A DNA stretch of 64,000 nt from Exiguobacterium sp. s48 (GCF_018617395.1 NZ_JACSKC010000001.1:558001-622000), one strand, 5' to 3'. Numbered from the stretch's first letter, positions 1 to 8,711 are shown. Notes: generated by a model from the letters alone, not told the origin. Translations and numbers: made by a program.

Positions 1-694
1 CGAGTCCGTCGTATCCGAGTGCAATCACCGACTCGAGCAAATCAGGTTCCATTCCCGCTACAACTTTTAGGACGGCAACGCGTTTTGAGATGGATGGAAT
101 CATTTTTGGTTGTCTGTTTGTCGGTTGACTATAGATGAGCACGTGGTCCTTTGTGACCATACCCACATTTCCGAAATGGACCGACTTGAACGTATCGACC
201 GACGAGGTATGTGTTTTTGTGACGTTAAACGCCGAGTGGATTTCACCGTTAAATACGACGAGCACACCTTTGCCACGAGCTGCCTCGCTTTTTGCGACAC
301 GTAGGGCAGTGATTAAATTGAATTCTCCGTCTGAACCTACCTCGTTCGAGGATCGCATTGCGCCTGTCAGAACGATTGGTACCGGCGCCCCAAGTGTGAT
401 TTGTAAGAAATAAGCGGTCTCTTCAAGCGTATCGGTCCCATGTGTGATAACGACCCCATCATACGTGTCTTGTGTCAGTTCTCGTTGGATGAAATGCGCC
501 AATTCAAGCATCTTCTCAGGAGTCATATGGGGCGAGGGGATGTTCGAAAAATGCTTCGTTGTGATGTGGGCGATGTCCGTCGCCTTCGGTAGTGTCGCAT
601 CAATAGGGTTGACGTCACTCGGTTCGACGTGACCTGTTCCGGACTGTGACATGGCGATTGTACCGCCCGTGTGGATTAATAATAAATGGTTCAT
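1..694 (-). CDS. ansA: L-asparaginase, C-terminus cut by window edge
   Basis: Hydrolyses L-asparagine to aspartate and ammonia, probably in the cytoplasm since no signal peptide is visible. The first 231 codons are present and the gene runs off the left edge. The family signature TGGTIAM lies at residues 9-15 and the second catalytic motif HGTDT at 85-89, followed by the conserved segment LTGAMR near 110. The ATG at 694 is preceded by GAGGA at good spacing. It is divergent from prsW; the roughly 100-bp gap must hold both promoters. Type I (cytoplasmic) is inferred from the missing signal sequence. Confidence 0.93.
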   Translation of the reverse strand, partial: MNHLLLIHTGGTIAMSQSGTGHVEPSDVNPIDATLPKATDIAHITTKHFSNIPSPHMTPEKMLELAHFIQRELTQDTYDGVVITHGTDTLEETAYFLQITLGAPVPIVLTGAMRSSNEVGSDGEFNLITALRVAKSEAARGKGVLVVFNGEIHSAFNVTKTHTSSVDTFKSVHFGNVGMVTKDHVLIYSQPTNRQPKMIPSISKRVAVLKVVAGMEPDLLESVIALGYDGL

Positions 695-798
695 ATGTGT
701 CCTCCTCATTATTTTTGTGGAAATTACCATTTTCTAGGGGTTCTACACTTTTTCTTTCGAGCAATTCAGTGTATGCTAGTGGAAGAAAGGAGAGATGC

Positions 799-1458
799 AT
801 GATGATCGCAATCGCCTTGTCTGCGGTTGCCCCGGGGCTTGCCCTTCTTTCCTACTTCTATCTTCGACATGAATTGGAGGCGGAACCGCTCGGATATGTG
901 ATTCGTTCTTTCGTGGCCGGCGCAGTTCTCGTGTTCCCCATCATGTTTATCCAATATGCCTTCGTTGAAGAAGGTGTTCTTACCGGACCGTTTTGGGGGG
1001 CGTATGTCGCCACTGCTTTACTCGAAGAGTTTTTTAAATGGTTTATGATTTATTATACAATATATATACATAAAGTCTTTGATGATTACTACGACGGGAT
1101 TCTCTATGCGGTCGCCTGCTCATTAGGCTTTGCGACATTAGAGAATTTTTTATACTTATGGGTGTACGATTCATTAGAAATTGCGATTTGGCGTGCAATC
1201 TTGCCTGTGAGCGGACACGCCTTGTTCGCGGTCGTGATGGGGTATTGTTTAGGGCGGGCAAAGCATTCGGCACGAGAGAGAGTATGGCTGTTCATGGCCA
1301 TTCTATCTGCGACAATCATTCACGGTACGTTCGATTTGATTTTGATTCTCGAGCCGGAGAACAAGCTACCTGCCGTTCTATATATCGTCATTTTATGGAT
1401 GGTTGCTCTGCTACTAGTGCGAGCGGCCAACCTGTCCAATCGTCGTCAATTTAAATAA
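799..1458 (+). CDS. prsW: Intramembrane glutamic protease PrsW
   Basis: Membrane protease of the PrsW family. In B. subtilis PrsW starts the cleavage cascade that destroys the anti-sigma factor RsiW and frees SigW under envelope stress. At 219 residues it matches the family length (about 218) and shows several hydrophobic segments. The EExxK motif (EEFFK, 76-80) and the GFATLEN motif (110-116) are family hallmarks. The ATG at 799 (or 802) follows AAAGGAGAG; the open frame extends upstream but has no homologous residues there. In B. subtilis sleB and ypeB follow; here the PilZ gene follows directly after 15 bp. Confidence 0.93.
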   Translation: MMIAIALSAVAPGLALLSYFYLRHELEAEPLGYVIRSFVAGAVLVFPIMFIQYAFVEEGVLTGPFWGAYVATALLEEFFKWFMIYYTIYIHKVFDDYYDGILYAVACSLGFATLENFLYLWVYDSLEIAIWRAILPVSGHALFAVVMGYCLGRAKHSARERVWLFMAILSATIIHGTFDLILILEPENKLPAVLYIVILWMVALLLVRAANLSNRRQFK

Positions 1459-1473
1459 AGGGGAAGAGAACGT

Positions 1474-2139
1474 ATGTTAAAAGAAGGTCAAGAATTAAGA
1501 ATTGAAGTAGAAGGCCGCGCAGAGGGGAAGACGAAAATCGCTGCAATCGTTGATCAAGTCGTGTGGATTGAATCACCAAGTGATATGACAACACTTAAGA
1601 CATTCTTTTTACACGAAGAGGAAGAAATACGGGTTTACTTCTTCCAAGGAGACAATCAATTGTTTGCTTTCGACACGAAAGTTGCGAAACGGATCAGTGA
1701 TGCCCAAATGACGATTCGATATGCGTTTAACCTGCCGGACGAGAAAAAAATTAAACGTATTCAGCGTCGTGAATATTTACGTGTTCCTGAAATGATTGAC
1801 GTGACCGTGCTCGCGGCTGACGGTGAAGGGTTCGAGTCGTTTGAAACGACGTCATTAGACGTTTCTGCAGGTGGAATGAAAATTATTGCGAACCGTGCGC
1901 CGGTTGAAGTGGATGAGTCACTCATCGTTGTTTTCCGAATTGAAAATGAACAAGGAACGCCTCAACTCTTTCGCGTAAAGAGTCGCCTCGTACGTATCCA
2001 TAAGCAGGAAATGAAGCAGGAACTCTCGCTAGCCTTTGAAGATTTGACGCCGCGCGATCAAGAGACGATTTTACGTTACTGTTTCCGCGTCCAGCTCGAA
2101 GCTCGAAAGCGGACAGGGTCTATATTTTCTTCAAGATAA
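1474..2139 (+). CDS. ypfA: PilZ-domain cyclic-di-GMP receptor, YpfA/MotI type
   Basis: Two-domain protein of the YcgR/YpfA family, 221 residues. The N-terminal YcgR-like domain covers about 1-95. The C-terminal PilZ domain carries the arginine-rich motif RREYLR (98-103) and the DxSxxG motif DVSAGG (129-134), the two parts of the c-di-GMP site. In B. subtilis the orthologue (MotI/DgrA) binds c-di-GMP and brakes the flagellar stator. Both motifs are intact, so ligand binding is likely. It lies just downstream of prsW and is probably co-transcribed. A motility role is transferred from the family. Confidence 0.88.
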   Translation: MLKEGQELRIEVEGRAEGKTKIAAIVDQVVWIESPSDMTTLKTFFLHEEEEIRVYFFQGDNQLFAFDTKVAKRISDAQMTIRYAFNLPDEKKIKRIQRREYLRVPEMIDVTVLAADGEGFESFETTSLDVSAGGMKIIANRAPVEVDESLIVVFRIENEQGTPQLFRVKSRLVRIHKQEMKQELSLAFEDLTPRDQETILRYCFRVQLEARKRTGSIFSSR

Positions 2140-2182
2140 AAAACTGTTATGATGTTCTCGGGATTATTGACCGAGAGGAGGA

Positions 2183-2206
2183 GGGTATCGGGAACACTCG
2201 ATACCC
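2183..2206 (+). other. Hairpin between Shine-Dalgarno and start codon of cmk
   Basis: GGGTATCG (2183-2190) and CGATACCC (2199-2206) form a perfect 8-bp stem with an 8-nt loop. It lies between a strong GAGGAGG (2175-2181) and the cmk ATG (2214). No other ribosome-binding sequence lies between the stem and the start. Folding out the stem brings the SD within about 8 nt of the ATG. It could instead be a weak terminator (followed by GTTTTGT) after ypfA. Confidence 0.6.
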
Positions 2207-2213
2207 GTTTTGT

Positions 2214-2888
2214 ATGAAAAAATCATTACAAATTGCATTAGATGGACCGGCTGGTGCCGGGAAAAGTACGATTGCCAAGTCGCTTGCGAAACAATTAGGA
2301 TATGTCTATATCGATACGGGTGCGATTTATCGTGCGGTGACCTATCGCGCCTTGCGTGAAGGGATTGCGCTCGAAGATGGACCGGCTCTAGCGGACATGA
2401 TTGCAAAGATGTCACTGCGACTCGTGCCATCTGAAGCAGGACAACGCGTATTTGATGGTGATGAAGAAGTGACAGATGTCATTCGTTCAAGTGAAGTGAC
2501 GAACAACGTCAGTTTTGTCGCTCGACAACCGGAAGTGCGGGATGCCTTGATGGACCTACAACGTGATTTGGCGAAAGAGGGCGGGGTCGTCATGGACGGA
2601 CGCGATATCGGTACGCATGTCTTGCCGAATGCGGACTTGAAGGTATTTATGACTGCTTCTGTTGAAGAACGTGCTCGTCGTCGCCATGAGGAAAATGTTT
2701 CAAAAGGGATACCGAGTGATTATGACCGATTGAAAGAAGAAATCGCTCTCCGTGACAAGCGTGATTCCGAGCGGGAGGTCGCACCCCTTCGCCAAGCTGA
2801 GGATGCGCACTTCCTGGATACGACGACACTATCGATTGATGGGGTTGTTCGGGCGATTGAACAATTCATTAAAGAGGTGAAAGCATGA
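2214..2888 (+). CDS. cmk: Cytidylate kinase
   Basis: Phosphorylates CMP and dCMP with ATP, cytoplasmic, nucleotide salvage and lipid-precursor supply. At 224 residues it has the standard bacterial length. The P-loop DGPAGAGKST spans 10-19, and the substrate segment DTGAIYRAV and the GRDIGT motif are present. The ATG at 2214 gives the N-terminus expected of the family (MxKxxxIAxDGPA). The nearest SD lies 32 nt upstream, separated by a hairpin. It overlaps plsC by 4 nt (ATGA), so the two are translationally coupled. Confidence 0.96.
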   Translation: MKKSLQIALDGPAGAGKSTIAKSLAKQLGYVYIDTGAIYRAVTYRALREGIALEDGPALADMIAKMSLRLVPSEAGQRVFDGDEEVTDVIRSSEVTNNVSFVARQPEVRDALMDLQRDLAKEGGVVMDGRDIGTHVLPNADLKVFMTASVEERARRRHEENVSKGIPSDYDRLKEEIALRDKRDSEREVAPLRQAEDAHFLDTTTLSIDGVVRAIEQFIKEVKA

Positions 2889-3508
2889 GCGAAACATTAA
2901 ATAACGGACCGTTTGGCATGTACCGGATGGCGAGAGCCGTCGTAAATGGCATTCAGCGGGCATCGTTTCAAGTCGAGTTCATCGGACGAGAAAACGTTCC
3001 GATGGATGGGTCTATTCTTGTTTGTTCGAATCATCAGTCAAACTGGGACCCAGTTTTATTGGCTTGCGCGATCCCGAAACAACGTCCGCTTCGATTTTTT
3101 GCTAAACAAGAACTGTTTAACGTTCCGGTATTAAAACATATATTAAAGCGCGCGGGACAAATTCCCGTCTCACGGGGAGAAGGAGACCGGCAGGCACTTC
3201 GTGTCGTTCTTCAAAAGCTGAAAGAAGACGAGGTCATCTCCATTTTTCCTGAAGGAACGCGTTCAAAAGATGGCACGCTCGGGAAGGCGCAGGCTGGAGT
3301 TGGATTCTTCGCAATGCGTTCGAATGCGCATATCCTACCGATTGCCATCATCGGGAAATATAAGTTTCGCGCAAAACTACGTGTCGTCATCGGCAAGCCG
3401 ATCGACTTGTCAGAACTGAAAGAACGTAAGGCGAGCGCGCAAGAAGCAGCCGACTTAATTATGAATACGATTGCCGACCTTTACTTAAACCATTCATTCA
3501 CGAAGTGA
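2885..3508 (+). CDS. plsC: 1-acyl-sn-glycerol-3-phosphate acyltransferase
   Basis: Makes phosphatidic acid from lysophosphatidic acid and acyl donor at the membrane. The acyltransferase box NHQSNWD (49-55) is an HxxxxD motif, and the second box FPEGTR lies at 121-126; both are diagnostic of the PlsC family. 207 residues is a normal length. Its start overlaps the end of cmk. The cmk-plsC-S1 order is common in Bacilli. Paralogues with other acyl acceptors share these motifs, so exact specificity is inferred. Confidence 0.92.
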   Translation: MSETLNNGPFGMYRMARAVVNGIQRASFQVEFIGRENVPMDGSILVCSNHQSNWDPVLLACAIPKQRPLRFFAKQELFNVPVLKHILKRAGQIPVSRGEGDRQALRVVLQKLKEDEVISIFPEGTRSKDGTLGKAQAGVGFFAMRSNAHILPIAIIGKYKFRAKLRVVIGKPIDLSELKERKASAQEAADLIMNTIADLYLNHSFTK

Positions 3509-3612
3509 AAAACGGATTGTGAAATTGAGGTTTAAACTTCTTTCAATAGAGGTACAATCTTCATAACGCCTTGACAAAATCTCGGAATTATAAGAGATTT
3601 ATACTAGGTGTA

Positions 3613-3634
3613 AGCGCCTTTGGCGCTCCTTTTT
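3613..3634 (+). terminator. Small terminator-like hairpin in the S1 gene leader
   Basis: AGCGCC-TTT-GGCGCT (3613-3627) is a 6-bp stem followed by CCTTTTT. It lies about 50 nt ahead of the S1 gene. It may end plsC transcription or attenuate a transcript starting near TTGACA (3571-3576). The stem is short, so read-through is expected. Confidence 0.4.
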
Positions 3635-3662
3635 GTACTCATCGTGAGGGGGTAGTGTTGGA

Positions 3663-4811
3663 ATGGTCGAAGAAATGAAAGATATGCCTGATTTTGAAAT
3701 TAATCGTGGTCAAATTGTGACCGGAACAGTCGTCAAAATCGAGGATAAGCAAGCGCTGATCGATATCGGTTATAAAACCGAAGCGATTTTGCCAATTAGC
3801 GAAGTATCAAGCATGCATCTAGACGATTTAAACGAATCACTCCAAGTGAACGACGAGATTCGTGTCAAAGTGAAAAAGGTCACGGACGAAGAAGTGGTCG
3901 TTTCGAAAAAAGACGTTGATGCCGAAGCAGCATGGGATCACATCGTTGAAAAATTCGAATCGGGTGAAGTGTTTGAAGTGATGGTGAAAGACAAGGTCAA
4001 AGGTGGTCTTGTCGTCGATATCGGAATTCGCGGATTCATCCCTGCGTCCCTTGTCGAAAGTCACTTCGTCGAGGACTTCTCGTCATATTTGAATAATCCA
4101 ATTACCGTAAAAGTCGTCGAGATCGACCGTGAAAAAAATCGTGTCATCTTGTCACATAAAGCAGTTGTCGAAGCTGAGATGAGCGCCAAGAAATCAGAAA
4201 CGCTCGAATCGCTCGAAGTCGGTCAAGTTATCGAAGGTACGGTTCAACGTTTGACAGATTTCGGTGCATTCGTCGATATCGGCGGAGTGGACGGTCTCGT
4301 TCACATTTCAGAGATGGCTCATAGTCGTGTCGAGAAGCCGAGTGATGTTGTCACTGAAGGCGACCGTGTCAAAGTGAAAGTACTTGGTCTTGACTTAGAT
4401 AATGAAAAAGTAAAACTCTCGATTAAAGAGACGCAACCTGGTCCTTGGGAAACCATTGAAGGCAAGATTCAACCGGGGGATGTCATCGAAGGTACGGTCA
4501 AACGTCTCGTGACGTTTGGTGCGTTCGTTGAGGTTGCACCACAAGTGGAAGGCCTTCTTCATATCTCGCAAATCGCGAACCGTCATATCGCGACACCTTC
4601 TGAAGTCTTGACTGAAGGTCAAGAAGTGCAAGTGAAAGTGCTAGACGTTCATCTCGACGATAAGAAAATCTCATTGTCGATGCGTGCTCTCGAATCATCT
4701 GAACCGACTCGTCAAGATGATGACCAGGAGTTACTCGATGAATATAGCGACCAAGGAGGATTCTCTGTCTCTGAACTGACAGGCGATGACTCTTCGGATG
4801 ACTCAAAATAA
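3663..4811 (+). CDS. ypfD: S1-domain RNA-binding protein, 30S ribosomal protein S1 homologue
   Basis: 382 residues with four S1 (OB-fold) repeats at roughly 17-90, 105-170, 190-262 and 275-350, then an acidic tail rich in D, E and S. Four-repeat S1 homologues are typical of low-GC Gram-positives; the E. coli S1 protein has six repeats. It probably binds mRNA and helps translation, but such short forms are often dispensable and not stably bound to the ribosome. The ATG at 3663 follows GAGGGGG at 10 nt. A clear terminator follows, so it ends its transcription unit. Confidence 0.92.
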   Translation: MVEEMKDMPDFEINRGQIVTGTVVKIEDKQALIDIGYKTEAILPISEVSSMHLDDLNESLQVNDEIRVKVKKVTDEEVVVSKKDVDAEAAWDHIVEKFESGEVFEVMVKDKVKGGLVVDIGIRGFIPASLVESHFVEDFSSYLNNPITVKVVEIDREKNRVILSHKAVVEAEMSAKKSETLESLEVGQVIEGTVQRLTDFGAFVDIGGVDGLVHISEMAHSRVEKPSDVVTEGDRVKVKVLGLDLDNEKVKLSIKETQPGPWETIEGKIQPGDVIEGTVKRLVTFGAFVEVAPQVEGLLHISQIANRHIATPSEVLTEGQEVQVKVLDVHLDDKKISLSMRALESSEPTRQDDDQELLDEYSDQGGFSVSELTGDDSSDDSK

Positions 4812-4822
4812 GATGATTGTTC

Positions 4823-4850
4823 AAGCGGGAGTCATGCTCCCGCTTCTTTT
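4823..4850 (+). terminator. Rho-independent terminator after S1 gene
   Basis: AAGCGGGAG (4823-4831) pairs with CTCCCGCTT (4837-4845) around a 5-nt loop, followed by CTTTTT. Confidence 0.85.
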
Positions 4851-4854
4851 TGTA

Positions 4855-4883
4855 TGGTCACTTAATTTTGCCTGTGATATGAT
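4855..4883 (+). promoter_or_regulatory. Sigma-A-type promoter of der
   Basis: TGGTCA (4855-4860), 17-nt spacer, TATGAT (4878-4883) with an extended TG at 4875-4876. It starts directly behind the S1 terminator and 66 bp ahead of der. Confidence 0.6.
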
Positions 4884-4948
4884 AGGTGAGTTGCGTTTCG
4901 AAATGATGAAATGATGAAATTTTGATAGAAAGTTAGTGAGGTGTTGTT

Positions 4949-6259
4949 ATGGGAATTCCAGCAGTGGCCATTGTTGGCCGTCCGAATATCGGAAAATCCA
5001 CAATTTTTAACCGCATCATCGGAGATCGTGTGTCGATTGTCGATGATAAACCGGGTGTCACACGTGACCGTATTTACGGCACAGGAGAGTGGCTCAACCG
5101 TAAGTTCCATTTAATCGATACAGGTGGGATCGAAGTCGGAGACGAGCCGTTGCTCGTTCAAATGCGTCATCAGGCTGAACTCGCCATTGATGAAGCGGAT
5201 GTCATCATCTTCATGGTGAATGGACGCGAAGGTATCACGGCAGCGGATGAAGAAGTAGCGAACTTATTGTTCCGTTCGAACAAACCAATCGTTCTTGCCG
5301 TCAACAAAGTCGATAACTTTGAAATGCGAGATCTCATGTACGAGTTTTATTCTCTCGGATTTGGTGACCCGTTCCCGATTTCAGGTACACACGGGTTAGG
5401 ACTCGGTGACCTGCTCGACCAAGTATTCGAACTCGCTCCAGAAAAAGACGAGTACGAGTACAACGAAGATGTCATTCAGTTCTCGTTGATTGGGCGCCCG
5501 AACGTCGGGAAGTCAAGTTTGACGAACTCAATCCTTGGTGAAGACCGTGTCATCGTTTCCAATATCGCCGGTACGACTCGCGATGCGATTGATACACCGT
5601 TCACACGTGACGGACAAGAGTACGTCATCATCGATACGGCCGGTATGCGTAAACGTGGGAAAGTATACGAATCAACAGAACGTTATAGTGTCATGCGTGC
5701 CCAAAAGGCGATTGAGCGATCAAACGTCGTCCTCGTCGTCCTCGACGGAGAAGAAGGGATCATCGAGCAGGACAAACGTGTCGCCGGTCTTGCACATGAA
5801 GCCGGGAAGGCGATTGTAATCGTGGTCAACAAATGGGATGCCGTCGAAAAAGATGATAAAACGATGAAAAAGATGGAAGAGAAGATTCGTCAAGAATTCT
5901 TATTCCTCGACTATGCACCGATTGTCTTCTTGTCAGCGCTCACGTCGAAACGCTTACAGACATTGTTGCCTGTCATCAAGCAAGTGGCAGAAACACATCG
6001 TCGTCGTATCTCGACAAGCGTGTTGAACGATGTCATCGTCGATGCGGTCGCAATGAACCCGACACCGACGGATAAAGGACAACGATTGAAGATCAACTAC
6101 GCGACTCAAGTTGCCATCGAGCCGCCGACATTCGTCTTATTCGTCAACGACCCTGAGTTGTTGCACTTCTCTTATAAACGTTATTTGGAAAATCAAATCC
6201 GTAAAGCATTTGACTTCACCGGGACACCGATTCACATCGTGGCTCGTCAGAAAAACTAA
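4949..6259 (+). CDS. der: Ribosome-assembly GTPase Der (EngA)
   Basis: Double-GTPase needed for 50S subunit maturation. 436 residues, equal to the B. subtilis protein. The first G domain begins with GRPNIGKS (10-17), the second near residue 180 with GRPNVGKSS; both have DTGG/DTAG G3 motifs and NKxD G4 motifs. A C-terminal KH-like domain occupies about 350-436. The ATG at 4949 follows GAGGTG. gpsA follows closely, as in B. subtilis (yphC-gpsA). Confidence 0.97.
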   Translation: MGIPAVAIVGRPNIGKSTIFNRIIGDRVSIVDDKPGVTRDRIYGTGEWLNRKFHLIDTGGIEVGDEPLLVQMRHQAELAIDEADVIIFMVNGREGITAADEEVANLLFRSNKPIVLAVNKVDNFEMRDLMYEFYSLGFGDPFPISGTHGLGLGDLLDQVFELAPEKDEYEYNEDVIQFSLIGRPNVGKSSLTNSILGEDRVIVSNIAGTTRDAIDTPFTRDGQEYVIIDTAGMRKRGKVYESTERYSVMRAQKAIERSNVVLVVLDGEEGIIEQDKRVAGLAHEAGKAIVIVVNKWDAVEKDDKTMKKMEEKIRQEFLFLDYAPIVFLSALTSKRLQTLLPVIKQVAETHRRRISTSVLNDVIVDAVAMNPTPTDKGQRLKINYATQVAIEPPTFVLFVNDPELLHFSYKRYLENQIRKAFDFTGTPIHIVARQKN

Positions 6260-6276
6260 TAACGGGGGTGCCACTT

Positions 6277-7302
6277 ATGGCAAACGTAGCAGTCATCGGA
6301 GCGGGAAGCTGGGGAACGGCCATCTCGCTCGTGTTAGCGGACAATGGTCATGATGTCCTGCTCTACGGACGTGAGCAAGAACATGTGGATGAAATCAACT
6401 CGTTGCATACGAACTCGTTGTATTTGAAGGATGCGCCGTTACCTGAATCGATTCGAGCGACGACGAACTTGAAAGAGGCGTTAGACGGTCGAAGCATCGT
6501 GTTTCTCGTCGTCCCGAGTTCGGCAATCCGTCCGGTCTCAAAAGAATTGAATACGTTGTTGACGAAACCCGTCACGATTGTTCATGCCGCAAAGGGAATC
6601 GAACCGAAAACGCATAAGCGCCTTTCGGAAATCATTGCCGAAGAGATTGAACCTGCGAAACGTCGAGCGATCGGTGTGTTGACAGGACCAACTCATGCGG
6701 AGGAAGTCGCGGTTCGAAAACCGACGACCATTACAATCGCATGTGAGGATCTCGATGTGGCGGATGAAGTGCAGGAACTGCTCACAAACGACCAGTTCCG
6801 TGTGTACTTGAACTCTGACGTTGTTGGGGCCGAGTACGGTGGAGCACTAAAAAACATCATCGCCTTAGCGGCAGGGATGACGGATGGTCTCGGTTATGGG
6901 GATAATGCGAAAGCTGCCCTCATGACACGTGGGATTGTCGAGATTGCTCGACTTGGCGTGAAGCTCGGCGCGAATCCAGCATCGTTCTCAGGGTTGACAG
7001 GAATCGGAGACCTCATTGTTACGGCAACGTCACAACATAGTCGAAACTGGCGAGCCGGAAATGCCATTGGGCGAGGAGAAAAGCTAGAAGACGTTCTCGG
7101 GAACATGGGAATGGTCGTCGAAGGAGTACGTGCCTGTGAAGCGGCGCACTCACTCGCGAAAGAGGCGGGTGTGGAGATGCCAATCACGGAAGCGCTCTAT
7201 AACGTGCTATTTGAGGGCAAGAGTCCTCATGATGAAGTGAAGAAATTAATGAGACGCCCACAAAAGCATGAGATGGAACAAGTGTTTCATTTCGAAGAAT
7301 AA
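6277..7302 (+). CDS. gpsA: NAD(P)-dependent glycerol-3-phosphate dehydrogenase
   Basis: Reduces dihydroxyacetone phosphate to sn-glycerol-3-phosphate, the backbone for phospholipids. 341 residues from the ATG at 6277, which follows GGGGGTG at 6 nt; a GTG at 6268 lies inside that SD and is less likely. The nucleotide-binding motif GAGSWG sits at 8-13, and the catalytic segment around K/N with GALKNIIALAAG is intact. It shares an operon with der. A strong terminator follows. Confidence 0.96.
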   Translation: MANVAVIGAGSWGTAISLVLADNGHDVLLYGREQEHVDEINSLHTNSLYLKDAPLPESIRATTNLKEALDGRSIVFLVVPSSAIRPVSKELNTLLTKPVTIVHAAKGIEPKTHKRLSEIIAEEIEPAKRRAIGVLTGPTHAEEVAVRKPTTITIACEDLDVADEVQELLTNDQFRVYLNSDVVGAEYGGALKNIIALAAGMTDGLGYGDNAKAALMTRGIVEIARLGVKLGANPASFSGLTGIGDLIVTATSQHSRNWRAGNAIGRGEKLEDVLGNMGMVVEGVRACEAAHSLAKEAGVEMPITEALYNVLFEGKSPHDEVKKLMRRPQKHEMEQVFHFEE

Positions 7303-7314
7303 GATAGGTCGAGA

Positions 7315-7353
7315 GAGGAACTGACGTTTTCGTTCAGTTCCTCGCTTTTTTTT
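7315..7353 (+). terminator. Rho-independent terminator after gpsA
   Basis: GAGGAACTGA (7315-7324) pairs with TCAGTTCCTC (7334-7343), followed by a run of eight or more T. Confidence 0.88.
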
Positions 7354-7361
7354 GCTACACT
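7353..7361 (+). promoter_or_regulatory. Extended -10 promoter of yphE-yphF
   Basis: TGCTACACT is an extended -10 element (TGn plus TACACT) just downstream of the gpsA terminator. No good -35 is visible. Confidence 0.4.
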
Positions 7362-7399
7362 TGAAGTCTGGAGAACATAGAGAAAGTAGGGGGATAGAC

Positions 7400-7600
7400 G
7401 TGACACCGTCACTCATCAAAATGTGGATTTCATTCGCGGGGATTGGAGCTTTTGCCCTCGCTGCATTAATGGTCGCACTTAGTCATACGAAATTGAGCGG
7501 GTGGTTTGCAACACTCGTCAGACTGATTGCATTCATCATATTCTTGTTCGGGACTGTTGTTATGATTTTTGTCGTCGTCTCAGGGCCGACAGGAGGATAA
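7400..7600 (+). CDS. yphE: Small membrane protein, YphE/DUF2768 family
   Basis: 66 residues starting at a GTG (7400) behind AGGGGGATA. Two hydrophobic stretches (about 10-30 and 38-60) predict a small two-helix membrane protein. Size and position between gpsA and a YphF-type lipoprotein match B. subtilis yphE (DUF2768), whose function is unknown. The frame stays open upstream, but no SD supports an earlier start. The downstream lipoprotein begins 6 nt after its stop, so the pair is co-translated. Confidence 0.75.
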   Translation: MTPSLIKMWISFAGIGAFALAALMVALSHTKLSGWFATLVRLIAFIIFLFGTVVMIFVVVSGPTGG

Positions 7601-7605
7601 ACGTG

Positions 7606-8316
7606 ATGAAAAAAATGATTGTTGCCATTAGTTTGACCATAACGACGCTTTTAGCCGGATGTATGTTCCCTGATTCAGAGCGTGCGAACAACATCCCATA
7701 TGAGGATCAATTGAATACGGTACAAAGTGCGGTCAATGCCTATCGTGAACAATCTGGCGTCTTGCCGATTAAAACGAAGCCAGCGGAAACGCCTTTGATG
7801 GAACGCTACCCGATTGAATTTGCACGGCTTGTCCCAGGCTATTTGGCTGATCCACCTGGAAATAGTTTCGAAGGTGGCGGGTTATTCCAATATATTCTCG
7901 TTGACGTGGAGACAGATCCGACCGTGAAATTAATCGATTTGCGTGTATCTGAACGATTGCAACAACTACAAACGAATATCAATGCGTTTCGAGCGAAAGA
8001 AGGAAAGTTCCCATTCGACGGTTCGATTGGGAAAAACCAGTTCACGCTCGACTATGATAAAATTTTCGTCTCGGAAGAGCCGGTCATACCTAGCCCTTAC
8101 TCTGACAGAGAACTTCCGATTTATGTAGACGGCACAGGACAACTATTTGTGGACTATCGGGAGGACGTGAAGGAAGCGCTTCAAAAGACGGACGAGACAC
8201 CGGAAATCGGTGAAGACATTCGTTATTTACTGTATGAAGATGCCCCATTTGCCCCGGCTTACTCGCAAGGGTATACGATAGATGAACAAGGAGAAGTCGT
8301 TTTTTTAAACAACTGA
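7606..8316 (+). CDS. yphF: Lipoprotein of the YphF type
   Basis: 236 residues from the ATG at 7606, eight nt after AGGAGGA. The N-terminus has a short basic region, a hydrophobic core and a lipobox LLAGC with Cys19, so it is lipid-anchored on the outer face of the membrane. The mature part is acidic, without a recognised catalytic motif. Position next to yphE matches B. subtilis yphF. In B. subtilis spoIVA comes next; here only 109 bp separate it from hup. Confidence 0.8.
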   Translation: MKKMIVAISLTITTLLAGCMFPDSERANNIPYEDQLNTVQSAVNAYREQSGVLPIKTKPAETPLMERYPIEFARLVPGYLADPPGNSFEGGGLFQYILVDVETDPTVKLIDLRVSERLQQLQTNINAFRAKEGKFPFDGSIGKNQFTLDYDKIFVSEEPVIPSPYSDRELPIYVDGTGQLFVDYREDVKEALQKTDETPEIGEDIRYLLYEDAPFAPAYSQGYTIDEQGEVVFLNN

Positions 8317-8358
8317 ACTCGTTTTAATAGTGAAAGTCGTGAAATCATGCAAAAAATG

Positions 8359-8387
8359 TTGTCATATCAACGTTTGTACGATATGAT
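8359..8387 (+). promoter_or_regulatory. Promoter of hup
   Basis: TTGTCA (8359-8364), 17-nt spacer, TATGAT (8382-8387), 39 bp ahead of the hup start. Confidence 0.7.
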
Positions 8388-8425
8388 TAATCCCGTAAAC
8401 TCCCTGTGAGAGGAGGTGAATCGTG

Positions 8426-8698
8426 ATGAACAAAACTGAATTGATCCAAGCTGTTACTGAGAAAGCCGATGTTTCTAAAAAAGAAGCAACGAAAATCGTA
8501 GAAGCTACGTTTGAATCAATCACTGAAGCACTCCAAAACGGTGAGAAAATTCAATTGATCGGTTTTGGTACTTTTGAAGTTCGTGAGCGTGCTGCCCGTA
8601 AAGGTCGTAACCCACGTACAAAAGAAGATATCGAAATCCCAGCGAGCAAAGTTCCTGCATTCAAAGCAGGTAAAGCGCTCAAAGATGCGGTCAAGTAA
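8426..8698 (+). CDS. hup: DNA-binding protein HU
   Basis: Histone-like nucleoid protein that bends and compacts DNA as a dimer. 90 residues from the ATG at 8426 (a GTG sits at 8423; AGGAGGTGA favours 8426). The helical N-terminal half is followed by [18 protein letters not shown] (about 46-63), the start of the DNA-embracing arms. It has its own promoter and terminator and is probably highly expressed. B. subtilis mtrA and mtrB, which follow hbs there, are absent. Confidence 0.97.
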   Translation: MNKTELIQAVTEKADVSKKEATKIVEATFESITEALQNGEKIQLIGFGTFEVRERAARKGRNPRTKEDIEIPASKVPAFKAGKALKDAVK

Positions 8699-8711
8699 TC
8701 TGCAATACATA

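Noticed and set aside
3571-3605. TTGACA...TATACT as a full S1 promoter
   Set aside because: The spacer is 23 nt, too long for sigma-A; kept only as part of a speculative finding, not listed as a promoter.
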